This document shows, one piece after another, positions 36,501-46,663 of a DNA stretch of 64,000 nucleotides; within the stretch, counting starts at the first letter, position 1; every line of letters starts with the position of its first letter. The notes under the pieces are model-generated. The model ran no database searches, was not told where the DNA came from, and was given only the letters and a program-made list of their open reading frames with translations. The DNA is from Nilaparvata lugens (lineage: Eukaryota; Arthropoda; Insecta; Hemiptera; Delphacidae): assembly GCF_014356525.2 (NCBI RefSeq), contig NC_052506.1:26906372-26970371 (forward strand), written 5' to 3'. The position numbers and the translations under genes are program-made.

Positions 36501-37362
36501 CAAATTATCAGATAGTTTTTTATAATTATAATAATACATAAATAATAGAATTCGTCTATGATGATATACTTTTAAATTGGTTTCAATGAACAGCTAATGA
36601 TTATAAAACATAGACATGCTAGTATAAGATACAGTAGACAAGGATATATATGTTTATAACAATAACGAATAACATAATAAATAAATATTTCTTCCTATTT
36701 TTTTTTGTTTATATTGTTTTTTATACGCTAGTATATCGACCCTCAAACGTTATATATGGCTAAGCTAGTTTGTTCATATTTTTCAACAAGTATATTTTTC
36801 TTTGTAGTTTAAATAAATAAATATTCGGGCTTATTTGGCCTAGACACGAAAGTATAAAATGAAAAATTTAATAATATATTATTTCTTTGATCGATGTTTA
36901 GTTGAACTGCCTTCTCAATTTGCTACTTGTTACTGAGCTAGCCTTGGTTTGTTTCGGGGTTATGTTTACATTTTGAAACTAACCTTCAAATATAACTTTA
37001 CCGTTCTAATCCATTGGCATATAAACATATATGGTTTTTTCCATTGACTAATTTTTTGGAAGGCATACAATTACAGATTTATTTATTTCTTGCCTGGTAA
37101 GTTAGATAGCGATCGTCTATCGACCTCAGATAAGATTATATGTTTCTACGGTGATAGAAGCTATTCCGTTCTTGTACTAGCCTATGAACAAATTTATTTT
37201 GTATTTTGAGGGCTGTACGATCATTGGTACATCACAAGGTCACTAAAGTCTCATTGTTGAAGTCCTAATTCTACACTTTTCGAATGAACCCATACTAAAT
37301 TTATCTCTATGAAAATACAATCCCATAATTAATTTATTTATTTCAATATTATCACCATCACA
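33512..37362. mobile_element. 3.85-kb insertion splitting LINE-1 ORF2, TGT...ACA ends
   Basis: LINE-1 ORF2 stops at Ile-Gly-Arg (AGG ending 33511) and resumes with AGGAATTCAAGC at 37364. AGG, or GAGG/AAGG with one change, is present on both sides, giving a 3-4 bp target duplication. The insert begins TGTAACCGACCC and ends ATCACCATCACA. These TGT...ACA ends and the short duplication suit an LTR-retrotransposon-derived sequence, but I could not find a matching pair of LTRs by eye, nor gag or pol. A 22-bp perfect palindrome lies at 33536-33557. It contains one long minus-strand frame (34521-35240). Confidence 0.65.
34521..35240 (-). CDS. Unrecognised 239-codon open frame in the 3.85-kb insertion
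   Basis: The frame is open for 239 codons on the minus strand but begins at a non-ATG codon; the first Met comes only near the end (PWFMIVVLV). Residues are biased to Ile, Leu, Tyr and Asn, with hydrophobic runs such as ICPIHILVILLRYIDLSDI. No retroviral protease, RT, RNase H or integrase motif was seen. In DNA of this composition so long a frame is unexpected by chance, so it may be a remnant of a polyprotein or an exon. It could equally be an accident of codon composition. Function unknown. Confidence 0.25.
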   Translation of the reverse strand: MKGEVIDRIDNVRIKLGTRNIYYFGPAFRYITYSIYQRPGSHGFAILPVVSYGLISFQITAQVLDSGYIGHHLEKRFTPKLLSLFDHSDNRIYFQQIQVALYFIIKVNLIPPHYIIATYHIKLEIQVPYFGYLCRPTNPLLCKLTFSICPIHILVILLRYIDLSDIDNSIKQISTNLTYKYLSLNHNLKYYNRLIILFNQTILIINHLFILRPLLSTEQNSGALNVEEYCPWFMIVVLV

Positions 37363-37366
37363 AAGG

Positions 37367-37587
37367 AATTCAAGCTCATCAACCTACAATAAAATTCTAC
37401 TCTACAAACAAATTCTGAGGCCTGTCTGGTTGTATGGTGCACAACTGTGGGGCTGTACAGCAGAGAGCAATATTGGCATCATTCAACGATTCCAAAACAA
37501 GTTTCTGCGAAATGCTGTCAATGCTCCATATTTCATCAGGAACGCCGACTTTCATAGACACCTTCAGGTGGAGACAGACAAGAAGAT
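37367..37587 (+). pseudogene. LINE-1 ORF2, middle C-terminal piece
   Basis: The reading resumes with SSSSTYNKILLYKQILRPVW, then LYGAQLWGCTAESNIGIIQR, FQNKFLRNAVNAP and FHRHLQVETDKK. It aligns with LINE-2 NKLLIYK..ILKPVW, YGIQLWGC and LRNMVNAPWYIRNSDLHRDL. It ends at CAAGAAGAT (37579-37587), the target duplication of LINE-2. Confidence 0.88.
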
Positions 37588-37782
37588 TTATTTTTTTTTT
37601 GTTATTTCTATTAAAACTAGTCACTAGGACTAACCATCAATTTTGTTCTGTTATTTCTTATCCTAAATTATTTTTTATTGCTAAAGTCTTCCAGTGAAGC
37701 CTACAGTTCCAATCTATCATTTCACTACTTTAAATTATTTCACTACACTTTTATTCAATATACTTTAATCACTCCACTAGCA

Positions 37783-40473
37783 CTACACCAACTCGAAGGG
37801 CTTTGTTCTCTTCAACCTCCTAGTGAGTTCAGTGTTGTCTAGTAGTTGGATGACTTCGGTGTTGTCGTGTTGATGAAGACGTGACTCATGATGGGTTGCC
37901 AATCGTCTTATCTCACAGGTCACATAGGGGATGTGCAGATCTCGGTGCAAATCGCTGTTCCTTATGTACCAGGGCGCATTCACCATGTTCCGCAGTTCTT
38001 TGTTTTGGAATGTTTGAATCTGACTGATGTTAGATGTTCTAGAGCAGCCCCAAAGCTGAATCCCATACGTCCAGACAGGTTTTAGAATTTATTTGTAGAT
38101 CAATAACTTGTTGTCCAATGAGAGTTGTGATTGACGGCCCAACAGCCAATAGATTTTACTGTATTTGAGTCCTAGCTCGCTCCTCTTCATCTTAATATGC
38201 TCTTTCCATTTCAACTTGGCGTCAAGAGTCATTCCAAGGTATTTTGCTGTGTTGCTGTGTGGTACTACATTCCCATTCAGATTTATCTGAATCGGGTCAT
38301 TGATAATTTTGTTTGTGAAGTTGATATGAATAGACTTCATCTCATTTAATCGAATTCTCCATTTTTTGGTCCAGTCACTGAATCTGTTGCTAGCATTCTG
38401 TAGTTTTGTGGCTGCTTCTTGTACTGTTTCCCCTTCTGCCAGTATTGCAGTATCATCAGCAAAAGTAGCTATTGTCACTGCATCCAATTCAGGAAGATCG
38501 CTTGTGTACAGCACATAAAGAACTGGTCCAAGAACACTACCCTGTAGAACTCCAGCCCTTATTTCCTTCAATTCGGAGACATCGTCACCTTGTTTTACTC
38601 TGAATAATCTGTTGTTGATGTATGAATTTAAAAGTTTTAAAAGTTGATTGGGGAGAATTTTATGAAGTTTAATGATCAGTCCTTCATGCCACACTTTGTC
38701 AAATGCCTGTGCCACATCAAGGAAGATTGCTGAACATATCGATTTTTTCTCTAATGGCTTCTCTATTACATTGGTGATTCTATGTACTTGGTCCAGGGTT
38801 GAGTGCTTCTGCCTGAAACCAAATTGATAGGCTGGTATCAGATTCCTGCTACTTATGATGGGAGTCAATCTCTTCATTAGCAATTTCTCAAAAAGCTTTG
38901 AAATTACAGGTAGAAGAGATATTGGGCGGTATGATTTTCGTTCTTGAGGACATTTCCCAGGCTTTTGCAACATAATGACTTCTGCCACCTTCCAAATTGT
39001 AGGAAAATGCTGTAATCGGAGTGATGCATTGAATAAGTATGTTAGCATGACAATACCTTTCCTTGGAAGTTTCTTCAAGATTTCACCTGTAATCAGATCA
39101 AACCCAGGTGCTTTTTTGGTATTCAGATTATATTTTATTTCTTCTTGAACCTCATTTATAGAAACTGGATCAATCTCTGTATCTAAATCATCTATTATAT
39201 CTTCTTCAGGATCAATTTCAGATTGAATGTTGTTTGGCTGGAAGATTTCTTCTAGATGATTAGCAAATAAATCTGCCTTTTCTCTGTTATTTCTTGCCCA
39301 AGTACCATCTGGTTTTCTAATTGGAGAGGATTGTAATATTGGCCGCTTAATTCTTTTTGTTGCTTTCCATAATGAATAATCTGTACTGGCATCAGCTGTC
39401 AAATTTTGAAGGTAGTTATTAATGGATTCCTCAGTTAGTTTCATTATCTCTCTTCTCAATTGTTGTGTTTTGTTATTCAAGATATTTTTGTCAGCAGGAT
39501 CACGAGTTTGTTGCCATCTTCTTCTTGCCCTTCGTTTTTCTAAAACAAGTTGTCGAATCTCCAGAGGGTAATTGCATCCTTTTGTTTTCCTGGTATATTG
39601 TCTGGTGTTTTTCCAGGCTGATTTCTGGATTTGCCACATGCAATTTTCTGCGGCTTCATCTAGCTGCTCAGTTGTTCTAAGTGGAATATTCGAGTTGATT
39701 TCATTCTCCAAATCCACTTTGAAAGCTTCCCAGTCTGTTGTTCTGTTGACTAACATTGGTCTGTCTTCTTTCTTTATTATTCGTTCACTAAGTGTGAGAA
39801 TTACAGCTGAATGATCAGAATCCAGGTCAAAGCTCTCTCCAATGTCGATAAAATTACTGGATATTTTCTTTGTTATGAAGAAATCTAGAAGATCTGGAGT
39901 TTTATTCAAATCTGTTGGCCAATACGTAGGTGTCCCTGTTGAATGGAATTCGCAGCCCAGCTCCTGGATAGCCTCTCTGAGTTCTTTTCCTTTGGTAGTC
40001 GTGAGTCTTGAACCCCAATCCTTATGCTTGGCATTAAAATCTCCACCCACTATGAATCTATCTCCAAGCTGATGAAGAATATTTGTATAATCATTTTTCT
40101 TTAAATTGTAACGTGGTGAAAAATATGCAGCTCCAACAAGTATTTTCTGGTTGATGGACTCTATTCCAACTACAGTTAGCTGTATTTCATCACTTTGAAT
40201 ACTGAAGTCTTCATAGTGTTCAATACTCTCCTTCACTATTACAGCACTTCCACCTCTTGCTTGATTTTGAGGATGAATAGTTTCGTAAACATTATATCCA
40301 TTGATTTTGAAGTGAGTCTGCTCAGTTGAATGGGTTTCAGAGATGAGGCAAACATCTATATTTTGTGTCTTTAGAAATATTTCTATTTCTTGTTTTCTAT
40401 TATTATTGATATTATTTATTCCATTGGCATTCCAGGTAGCAATCCTTATATCTTGTTGGCTCGCAATATTCAT
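37783..40473 (-). pseudogene. LINE-2 ORF2 endonuclease/reverse transcriptase, one premature stop
   Basis: An 897-codon frame (including its stop) is open except for one TAA at 38089-38091, in place of the Gln seen in LINE-1 (YKQIL). The endonuclease domain has ATWNANGIN near residue 12, SETH near 45, VGGDFNAKHKDWG near 143 and DSDHSAVI near 221. The reverse transcriptase has YRPISLLPVISKLFEKLL, AIFLDVAQAFDKVWHEGL near 583, GVLQGSVLGPVLY and TFADDTAIL near 670 (catalytic FADD). The C-terminal section after the TAA runs to KRTKPFELV. The usual PQGS is LQGS here, a substitution at a conserved turn. The start overlaps the ORF1 stop (ATGA). Apart from the TAA, no frameshift was seen, so this copy is recent. 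Confidence 0.92.
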
Positions 40474-40611
40474 TTTCTAGTTTTCTTCTCGATACTCTTA
40501 CTCTTCCCTTCCAAGCTGTCAAGTCGTCCAGAAAGAATATTTAAACTGTTCAAAATTTCCTGCAAAACCTTATTGACTTCAACTGGTTGTTGTTGTTGTT
40601 GCTTTGGTTGG
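40470..40611 (-). pseudogene. LINE-2 ORF1, C-terminal remnant
   Basis: The C-terminal part of the ORF1 protein reads QPKQQQQQPVEVNKVLQEIL, then SLNILSGRLDSLEGKSKSIE, ending KKTRK. It corresponds to the C-terminal helix of LINE-1 ORF1. The longer upstream frame (to 40718) is antisense LINE-1 sequence and does not belong to this ORF. Confidence 0.8.
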
Positions 40612-42600
40612 CAAGAAGATGATTGTAAAAACAGCAAGGACCTATGAAGAGGCTCTACATCACCACCAAAATGTTGAGGCAATCCAGCTTTTGGACAACT
40701 CAACATTAACGAGGTCATTGAAAGGAAAAAGCCAACAGATCTGGTGTAAACCTCCAGGAGTGCTTAGTGGAAGTGGATGAAATTAACATATATATTTAGT
40801 GCAGCTATTATGAATGAGTTAATTTGAAACAAGGAGAAGCTATTACAAGACTCTTCTTGTAGAATTGAAGCATTAATTTAGGATAGAAATAAACTGATCG
40901 TTAGTCCTAGTACTAGTGACAATGATATTCAATTAAAAAAATTCTCTTCCCCCAGAAATTATAAACCTGACGAATAAAAATAAATTCAATAATTGCCTCA
41001 AAAACTAGTTAACAAAAAATAATTTTATAGTATGGCAGAGTTCTTCGGGGGTGCTGCCATATCTGTCAATTCTCTACTAATTGATAGAATTGATTTGCTG
41101 TTGTTGTTTTGTTTGTCGTTGCTTGTATTGTTGTTGTTAGTTTTTATGTATGACGAATTGCCAAACATTTGTGGAAAAATGTACATGCAAAAATAATTTA
41201 TGAAATTACATTAAAACTTTATTTTTGGCGTTCAAATCATAATAATTTTTTTTAAATAAGGTGATATATACCAAAATGAAAAGCTGAAAGAAGATCAGAC
41301 ATAATCTCATAATAGCCAATAATATATTATCACTCTTACAATAATTCCCAGCTGGCTCATCTTCGACTTCCGCTTATGTTACCAATACCACTCCCACTCT
41401 TATTATGAAATACAATCAGTAATAAACTCCACAGCCACAATAAAGTTTCCTATTCTATTGTATTTTCTCAGCAATAAATTGAGATAAATTTATTCTTGAT
41501 AATGATATACATCAATTTGATATCAACCCACAATAACGCTCTATGAAGTATTTGATACAAATCACAATGATATGTTAGACAGTTAAGCCTTTACCGTGGA
41601 AATGAAAAATCAAATGAAGGCTCCATAGAATCAAATGACGTTGCCGATCGAAAAATGTTTAATTTTATCGAACTTTGAAGATCTTTATCTCAGCTCCCAA
41701 TGGTGGGTGATACTCAGGATAGATTTGATCATGTTTCAAAAACATTGATGACAATAATTCAGTTTCTGTAGCGTGAGTGCATTCAATAATTGTCCGTGAC
41801 TACAATATATTGAATAGTCGATTTCAAATATTCCCTATCGATGTTGACATGCTCTTATATTTTCATATTCTTGGCTCCTATTTGAATTCTTCTGCAGAAA
41901 TCAATCAATGAATGAATAGAGAAGTGCTTTACTGTTTTGAGTTGGTATGATGGTACTGCATGAGTACAGTATAATATGAAACAAAGAACTCAATATGAGG
42001 AGGCTGCAGAGCATGCATTCAAAAAGAGCTTGTTCCATTGTTGCTGCAAATTATTCATCGAACTGAACTGAGCAATAAGCAATAAAGAGTCTCAGTTGAA
42101 AATACAGGAGACAAGCACGTCCAACAGCGGCAGATGGAAAACGGCTGGAAAAGCATATGACGCTGTTCAGTGGGGAGGTTTCCCGAGCACATATTCCAAG
42201 AACGGACATGTAAAATGTAACCATTTTTTATCGACTTCTCATCCCAATTACTGCAGCTTCCTGCTGACATGTCTAGAGCTGAGAGCTGGGAGAAAAATGT
42301 TTCGACAAAATATAACCTAGAAAATAAGATCTTGGATCTTGGTTTCGACAAAATATTACCTAGAAAATAAGATCTTGGATGTAGTAGTATGGTGTAGTAG
42401 ATCTATGATGTGGATAGTGAACTTATAGCGAAATACTCTTCGTCTACGTCTATCTAAAATAGAACCCACAGTTGCGCTCATTGGAATGAAAAAGCAACGG
42501 AGCTCTCATTCTTTCGATGATGCCTGATTTTTAAACACCGGGTAATAAGAGAATTGAATACGGAAAAGTGTGAGAAGTATTATTATTTGTGCGAGCTAAC

Positions 42601-42603
<3 letters not shown>
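40580..42603 (+). repeat. 2.02-kb direct repeat, copy A
   Basis: This copy matches 44612-46634 with roughly a dozen visible substitutions and one 1-base indel. It includes the 5' end of LINE-2, its target duplication, the LINE-1 C-terminal end and 3' UTR, and about 1.65 kb of further AT-rich non-coding sequence. Its right edge abuts the (AAT)n tail of LINE-3 exactly. Confidence 0.93.
40621..40749 (+). pseudogene. LINE-1 ORF2, last piece with stop
   Basis: After the LINE-2 target duplication the plus strand reads MIVKTARTYEEALHHHQNVE, then AIQLLDNSTLTRSLK. A frameshift follows, then KKPTDLV and TAA at 40747-40749. This aligns with the LINE-2 C-terminus (HHESRLHQHDNTEVIQLLDN, then LKRTKPFELV). 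A diverged copy of the same piece occurs at about 44652-44781 in the 2-kb duplication. Confidence 0.85.

Positions 42604-42633
<30 letters not shown>
42601..42633. repeat. (AAT)n tail of LINE-3
   Basis: About eleven AAT units stand at the 3' end of the minus-strand element, next to an AATAAA signal on the minus strand. Confidence 0.9.
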
Positions 42634-42634
<1 letters not shown>

Positions 42635-44611
42635 GCCTTTATTGATGTTCAAATGCATTACAAGCAAGTGCACTTCTAAAACGTTAATATTATTCTGCCG
42701 GCGAAATACTATCCCGATTAGATAGCAATACGTCACAAAACCAAACAATATCAGTCATCAAATAACAAGTTCATTTCAACATGGAATTACTCAAGAAAGA
42801 AAAGCCCGTTGAACCCAAGTTTCGTCGATAGTAACCCATATAACCCATTTCATAATAATTTTGAATCCCCACTTTTGATTGACATTCTCGAATGAACCTT
42901 TGTTTCACTACACTGCACTTTCATTGGTCTGTACGTTGCTTTATCGTCGGGGTTACAGTACCTTGTTTTTGGCGGTGAGCTTTTGCCGGTTGAATTTGGC
43001 TTGACGGCGACGTCCTCTTACGTCCCTAGACCTGTCGTCTGGACGGGTGTCTTGAAGCGGTGTTACATAAAGTTGCGGAACCAAAGGGGTGGTAGTACAA
43101 GAAGTTGGTTTGGGGACACACATGAACCGCTTAGCGGTTATTTGAAGAAACAATTATTCGTACATGATGAAGAAACACAATCAAACTTTTCAGGACATGG
43201 CACTACTAGAAAATTTAAACTTCAATAAAAATAAAACTAGCTCCTACATTAACTAACGAAATAAACTTATAAACTTGCCCAAAAAGGGCGAAACATAATG
43301 ACTACATCTTTACTCTCGTAGTGCTCCTAGCAAAGTGTCCTCCGAAACGTAATCTGGTCTCGCGGTTGGGGAATCCCCCCACTACTGTATTTAGAAACAG
43401 GTCTCCTATTGGGCGAAAGGAATCAATTTGACCAATCGTCGCGTGGCTTCTAGAGCCTTTGGACCAAATAGTAACTGCAAAATCGGTAGTTTGTTATAAT
43501 TTCAATGCTTGCTGTTTTCCAACTTATCGCACTTTATGTCGCGACAAGAAGGCTAAGTTTTAGAGATAATTCCATAATCTACATTCCTCGACGACTCGGA
43601 GCCACAATTTTTAAATATCTATCATGGGAAACTCGAAGTCATGGCCGTTCATAATAGAGAGAGAAAATAATTTATTTCGCTAACTCACTTACAATAATGG
43701 CTCTAGTCTATTGCGTATTAAATTTACTATTATAACTTGGGAAAAGGCCTGAATTAAAAAGAGTGCCCGGCACAGTCCCTCCAGTTGTAGCTACCGCAGT
43801 GTTCTGTTTCTGATGGGCGGTTCGTTTACTTCTACGCAACGCAGAGAATGCTGATTGCGAGGCCTTCTCAAAATACTTTTTCAGTGCATCTTCTGTTAAA
43901 TTATCCCAAGTTGTATAATTTCCATTGATTAGAAGTCCGATTCCCTTGATTTTAACGTCATAGCCAGCATCCCGCAGTTGCCTTTGGATTGAATACAATT
44001 TCTTCTTCTTTTCTCTCGTTTCCTTGTCATAGTCTGGAGACACAGATAGCTTACAGGTTTTTAATCTTGCACTATTATTTATAATACTCTGTCTCTTTAT
44101 GTTCGATACCAATGACAACATTATTGGGCGTTTGACACCTGGGCCAGCAGTTCCCAATCGTTTGACAAAATCTATATCTGCCTCTTTCAGATCGACTTTC
44201 ATTACACTATTACTCAAATCCATTATCTTCTCCATAATCTGCTCACGCCTCTCACCCTCTTTCTCCTCCATTCCATAAAATATAAGATTTTTCTCTCTAC
44301 GCATAGAATCAATTACTACCCGTTGCCGCGATACCTCGATCTTCAATCTATCATTCTCCTCAGCCAGCTTATCCATTCTTTTATTTTGCTCTTCAAGTAA
44401 CGATGGAATATTCAATTCACTAATCACTTCCTTAATAATTGTGAGCGTGCTATCGTTGATCTCATTTTTTATTTTCTCCAGCATTGCAAACATAACTTTC
44501 TCGCTTAATGCCATCCTGAATTTAGTTCAATATGATATAGCTAGCTAGAATATTTGTATCCGTTAATTATTTGCAAATCAACCACTTTGTAAACTCTCCA
44601 ACTCATAATCA
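42604..44611 (-). mobile_element. LINE-3, an ORF1-only LINE between 2-kb direct repeats
   Basis: A minus-strand element of about 2.0 kb with a 5' leader of about 97 bp, an intact ORF1 and about 1.1 kb of non-coding 3' sequence. It ends in CAATAAAGGC and an (ATT)n tail (AAT repeats on the plus strand at 42601-42633). There is no endonuclease or reverse transcriptase. Simple-repeat tails of this sort occur in I-, Daphne- and L2/CR1-like LINEs. The architecture resembles mammalian HAL1 elements, which keep only ORF1. It must depend on another LINE's enzyme. Confidence 0.78.
43708..44514 (-). CDS. LINE-3 ORF1 protein (coiled coil, RRM-like and C-terminal domain)
   Basis: An intact frame of 268 codons starts with ATG (MALSEKVMFAMLEKIKNEIN). 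Residues about 30-75 form a coiled coil (EEQNKRMDKLAEENDRLKIE). An RRM-like domain opens with REKNLIFYGMEEKEGE near 75 and includes ADIDFVKRLG and KRPIMLSLVSN. A C-terminal domain contains SPDYDKETREKKKKLYSIQR, AGYDVKIKGIGLLINGNYTT and ALKKYF. This is the layout of LINE ORF1 RNA-binding chaperones (coiled coil, RRM, CTD) that form trimers on their RNA. The Ser/Thr-rich tail ends SKFNTQ. No frameshift or stop was seen, so the protein could still be made. The partner ORF2 is missing. Confidence 0.85.
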   Translation of the reverse strand: MALSEKVMFAMLEKIKNEINDSTLTIIKEVISELNIPSLLEEQNKRMDKLAEENDRLKIEVSRQRVVIDSMRREKNLIFYGMEEKEGERREQIMEKIMDLSNSVMKVDLKEADIDFVKRLGTAGPGVKRPIMLSLVSNIKRQSIINNSARLKTCKLSVSPDYDKETREKKKKLYSIQRQLRDAGYDVKIKGIGLLINGNYTTWDNLTEDALKKYFEKASQSAFSALRRSKRTAHQKQNTAVATTGGTVPGTLFNSGLFPSYNSKFNTQ

Positions 44612-46634
44612 CAACTGGTTGTTGTTGTTGTTGCTTTGGTTGGCAAGAAGATGATTGTAAAAACAGCAAGGACCTATGAAGAGGCTCTACATCACCACCA
44701 AAATGTTGAGGCAATCCAGCTTTTGGACAACTCAACATTAACGAGGACATTGAAAGGAAAAAGCCAACAGATCTGGTGTAAACCTCCAGGAGTGCTTAGT
44801 GGAAGTGGATGAAATTAACATATATATTTAGTGCAGCTATTATGAATGAGTTAATTTGAAACAAGGAGAAGCTATTACAAGACTCTTCTTGTAGAATTGA
44901 AGCATTAATTTAGGATAGAAATAAACTGATCGTTAGTCCTAGTACTAGTGACAGTGATATTCAATTAAAAAAATTCTCTTCCTCCAGAAATTATAAACCT
45001 GACGAATAAAAATAAATTCAATAATTGCCTCAAAAACTAGTTAACAAAAAATAATTTTATAGTATGGCAGAGTTCTTCGGGGGTGCTGCCATATCTGTCA
45101 ATTCTCTACTAATTGATAGAATTGATTTGCTGTTGTTGTTTTGTTTGTCGTTGCTTGTATTGTTGTTGTTAGTTTTTATGTATGACGAATTGCCAAACAT
45201 TTGTGGAAAAATGTACATGCAAAAATAATTTATGAAATTACATTAAAACTTTATTTTTGGCGTTCAAATCATAATAATTTTTTTTAAATAAGGTGATATA
45301 TACCAAAATGAAAAGCTGAAAGAAGATCAGACATAATCTCATAATAGCCAATAATATATTATCACTCTTACAATAATTCCCAGCTGGCTCATCTTCGACT
45401 TCCGCTTATGTTACCAATACCACTCCCACTCTTATTATGAAATACAATCAGTAATAAACTCCACAGCCACAATAAAGTTTCCTATTCTATTGTATTTTCT
45501 CAGCAATAAATTGAGATAAATTTATTCTTGATAATGATATACATCAATTTGATATCAACCCACAATAACGCTCTATGAAGTATTTGATACAAATCACAAT
45601 GATATGTTAGACAGTTAAGCCTTTACCGTGGAAATGAAAAATCAAATGAAGGCTCCATAGAATCAAATGACGTTGCCGATCGAAAAATGTTTAATTTTAT
45701 CGAACTTTGAAGATCTTTATCTCAGCTCCCAATGGTGGGTGATACTCAGGATAGATTTGATCATGTTTCAAAAACATTGATGACAATAATTCAGTTTCTG
45801 TAGCGTGAGTGCATTCAATAATTGTCCGTGACTACAATATATTGAATAGTCGATTTCAAATATTCCCTATCGATGTTGACATGCTCTTATATTTTCATGT
45901 TCTTGGCTCCTATTTGAATTCTTCTGCAGAAATCAATCAATGAATCAATAGAGAAGTGCTTTACTGTTTTGAGTTGGTATGCTGGTACTGCATGAGTACA
46001 GTATAATATGAAACAATGAACTCAATATGAGGAGGCTGCAGAGCATGTATTCAAAAAGAGCTTGTTCCATTGTTGCTGCAAATTATTCATCGAACTGAAC
46101 TGAGCAATAAGCAATAAAGAGTCCCAGTTGAAAATACAGGAGACAAGCACGTCCAACAGCGGCAGATGGAAAACGGCTGGAAAAGCATATGACGCTGTTC
46201 AGTGGGGAGGTTTCCCGAGCACATATTCCAAGAACGGACATGTAAAATGTAACCATTTTTTATCGACTTCTCATCCCAATTACTGCAGCTTCCTGCTGAC
46301 ATGTCTAGAGCTGAGAGCTGGGAGAAAATGTTTCGACAAAATATAACCTAGAAAATAAGATCTTGGATCTTGGTTTCGACAAAATATTACCTAGAAAATA
46401 AGATCTTGGATGTAGTAGTATGGTGTAGTAGATCTATGGTGTGAATAGTGAACTTATAGCGAAATACTCTTCGTCTACGTCTATCTAAAATAGAACCCAC
46501 AGTTGCGCTCATTGGAATGAAAAAGCAACGGAGCTCTCATTCTTTCGATGATGCCTGATTTTTAAACACCGGGTAATAAGAGAATTGAATACGGAAAAGT
46601 GTGAGAAGTATTATTATTTGTGCGAGCTAACAAT
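44612..46634 (+). repeat. 2.02-kb direct repeat, copy B
   Basis: The second copy begins exactly where LINE-3 ends on its 5' side. It carries the same LINE-2/LINE-1 junction, so it derives from this locus and is not an independent transposon. After GCGAGCTAACAAT it continues into unique flank (GATCTCACAGG). Confidence 0.93.
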
Positions 46635-46663
46635 GATCTCACAGGAATAGATTTCGAAGTCTT

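Larger units (their letters stand above)
37588..40611 (-). mobile_element. LINE-2, a nearly intact jockey-like LINE, 5'-truncated
   Basis: A 3,024-bp minus-strand element with an A-rich 3' tail (T run on the plus strand near 37588-37600). It is flanked by a perfect 9-bp target duplication CAAGAAGAT (37579-37587 and 40612-40620). It contains the last part of ORF1 and all of ORF2. The 3' UTR is 37600-37782. It inserted antisense into LINE-1, whose reading resumes right after the second duplication. The 5' truncation in ORF1 is the usual outcome of target-primed reverse transcription. Confidence 0.92.
29500..40950 (+). mobile_element. LINE-1 (this window's first jockey-like LINE), disrupted by two nested insertions
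   Basis: The element has ORF1 with zinc knuckles, ORF2 with endonuclease and reverse transcriptase, and a 3' end that recurs after the insertions. Pieces in order: about 29500-33511, 37363-37587 and 40621 to about 40950. The separating blocks are a 3.85-kb insertion and LINE-2. Without insertions it is about 4.6 kb, close to full length for the group. The 3' UTR after 40749 contains TTAGTCCTAGTACTAGTGAC, matching the 3' UTR of LINE-2 (TTAGTCCTAGTGACTAG), which confirms that the last piece belongs to the same family. The 5' limit is approximate. Confidence 0.82.

Noticed and set aside
33512..37362. Complete LTR retrotransposon or retrovirus-like element
   Set aside because: No paired LTRs, gag, protease, RT, integrase or env motifs were visible; only the ends and the short duplication fit.
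40470..40718. 82-codon frame as an independent small protein, repeated at 44541-44750
   Set aside because: It is the end of LINE-2 ORF1 joined to antisense LINE-1 sequence; the second copy lies in the 2-kb duplication.
42055..42351. Small frames at 42.1 kb and 46.1 kb conserved between two places (possible gene pair)
   Set aside because: Conservation is explained by the recent 2-kb duplication, and a 1-base indel changes one frame without compensation.
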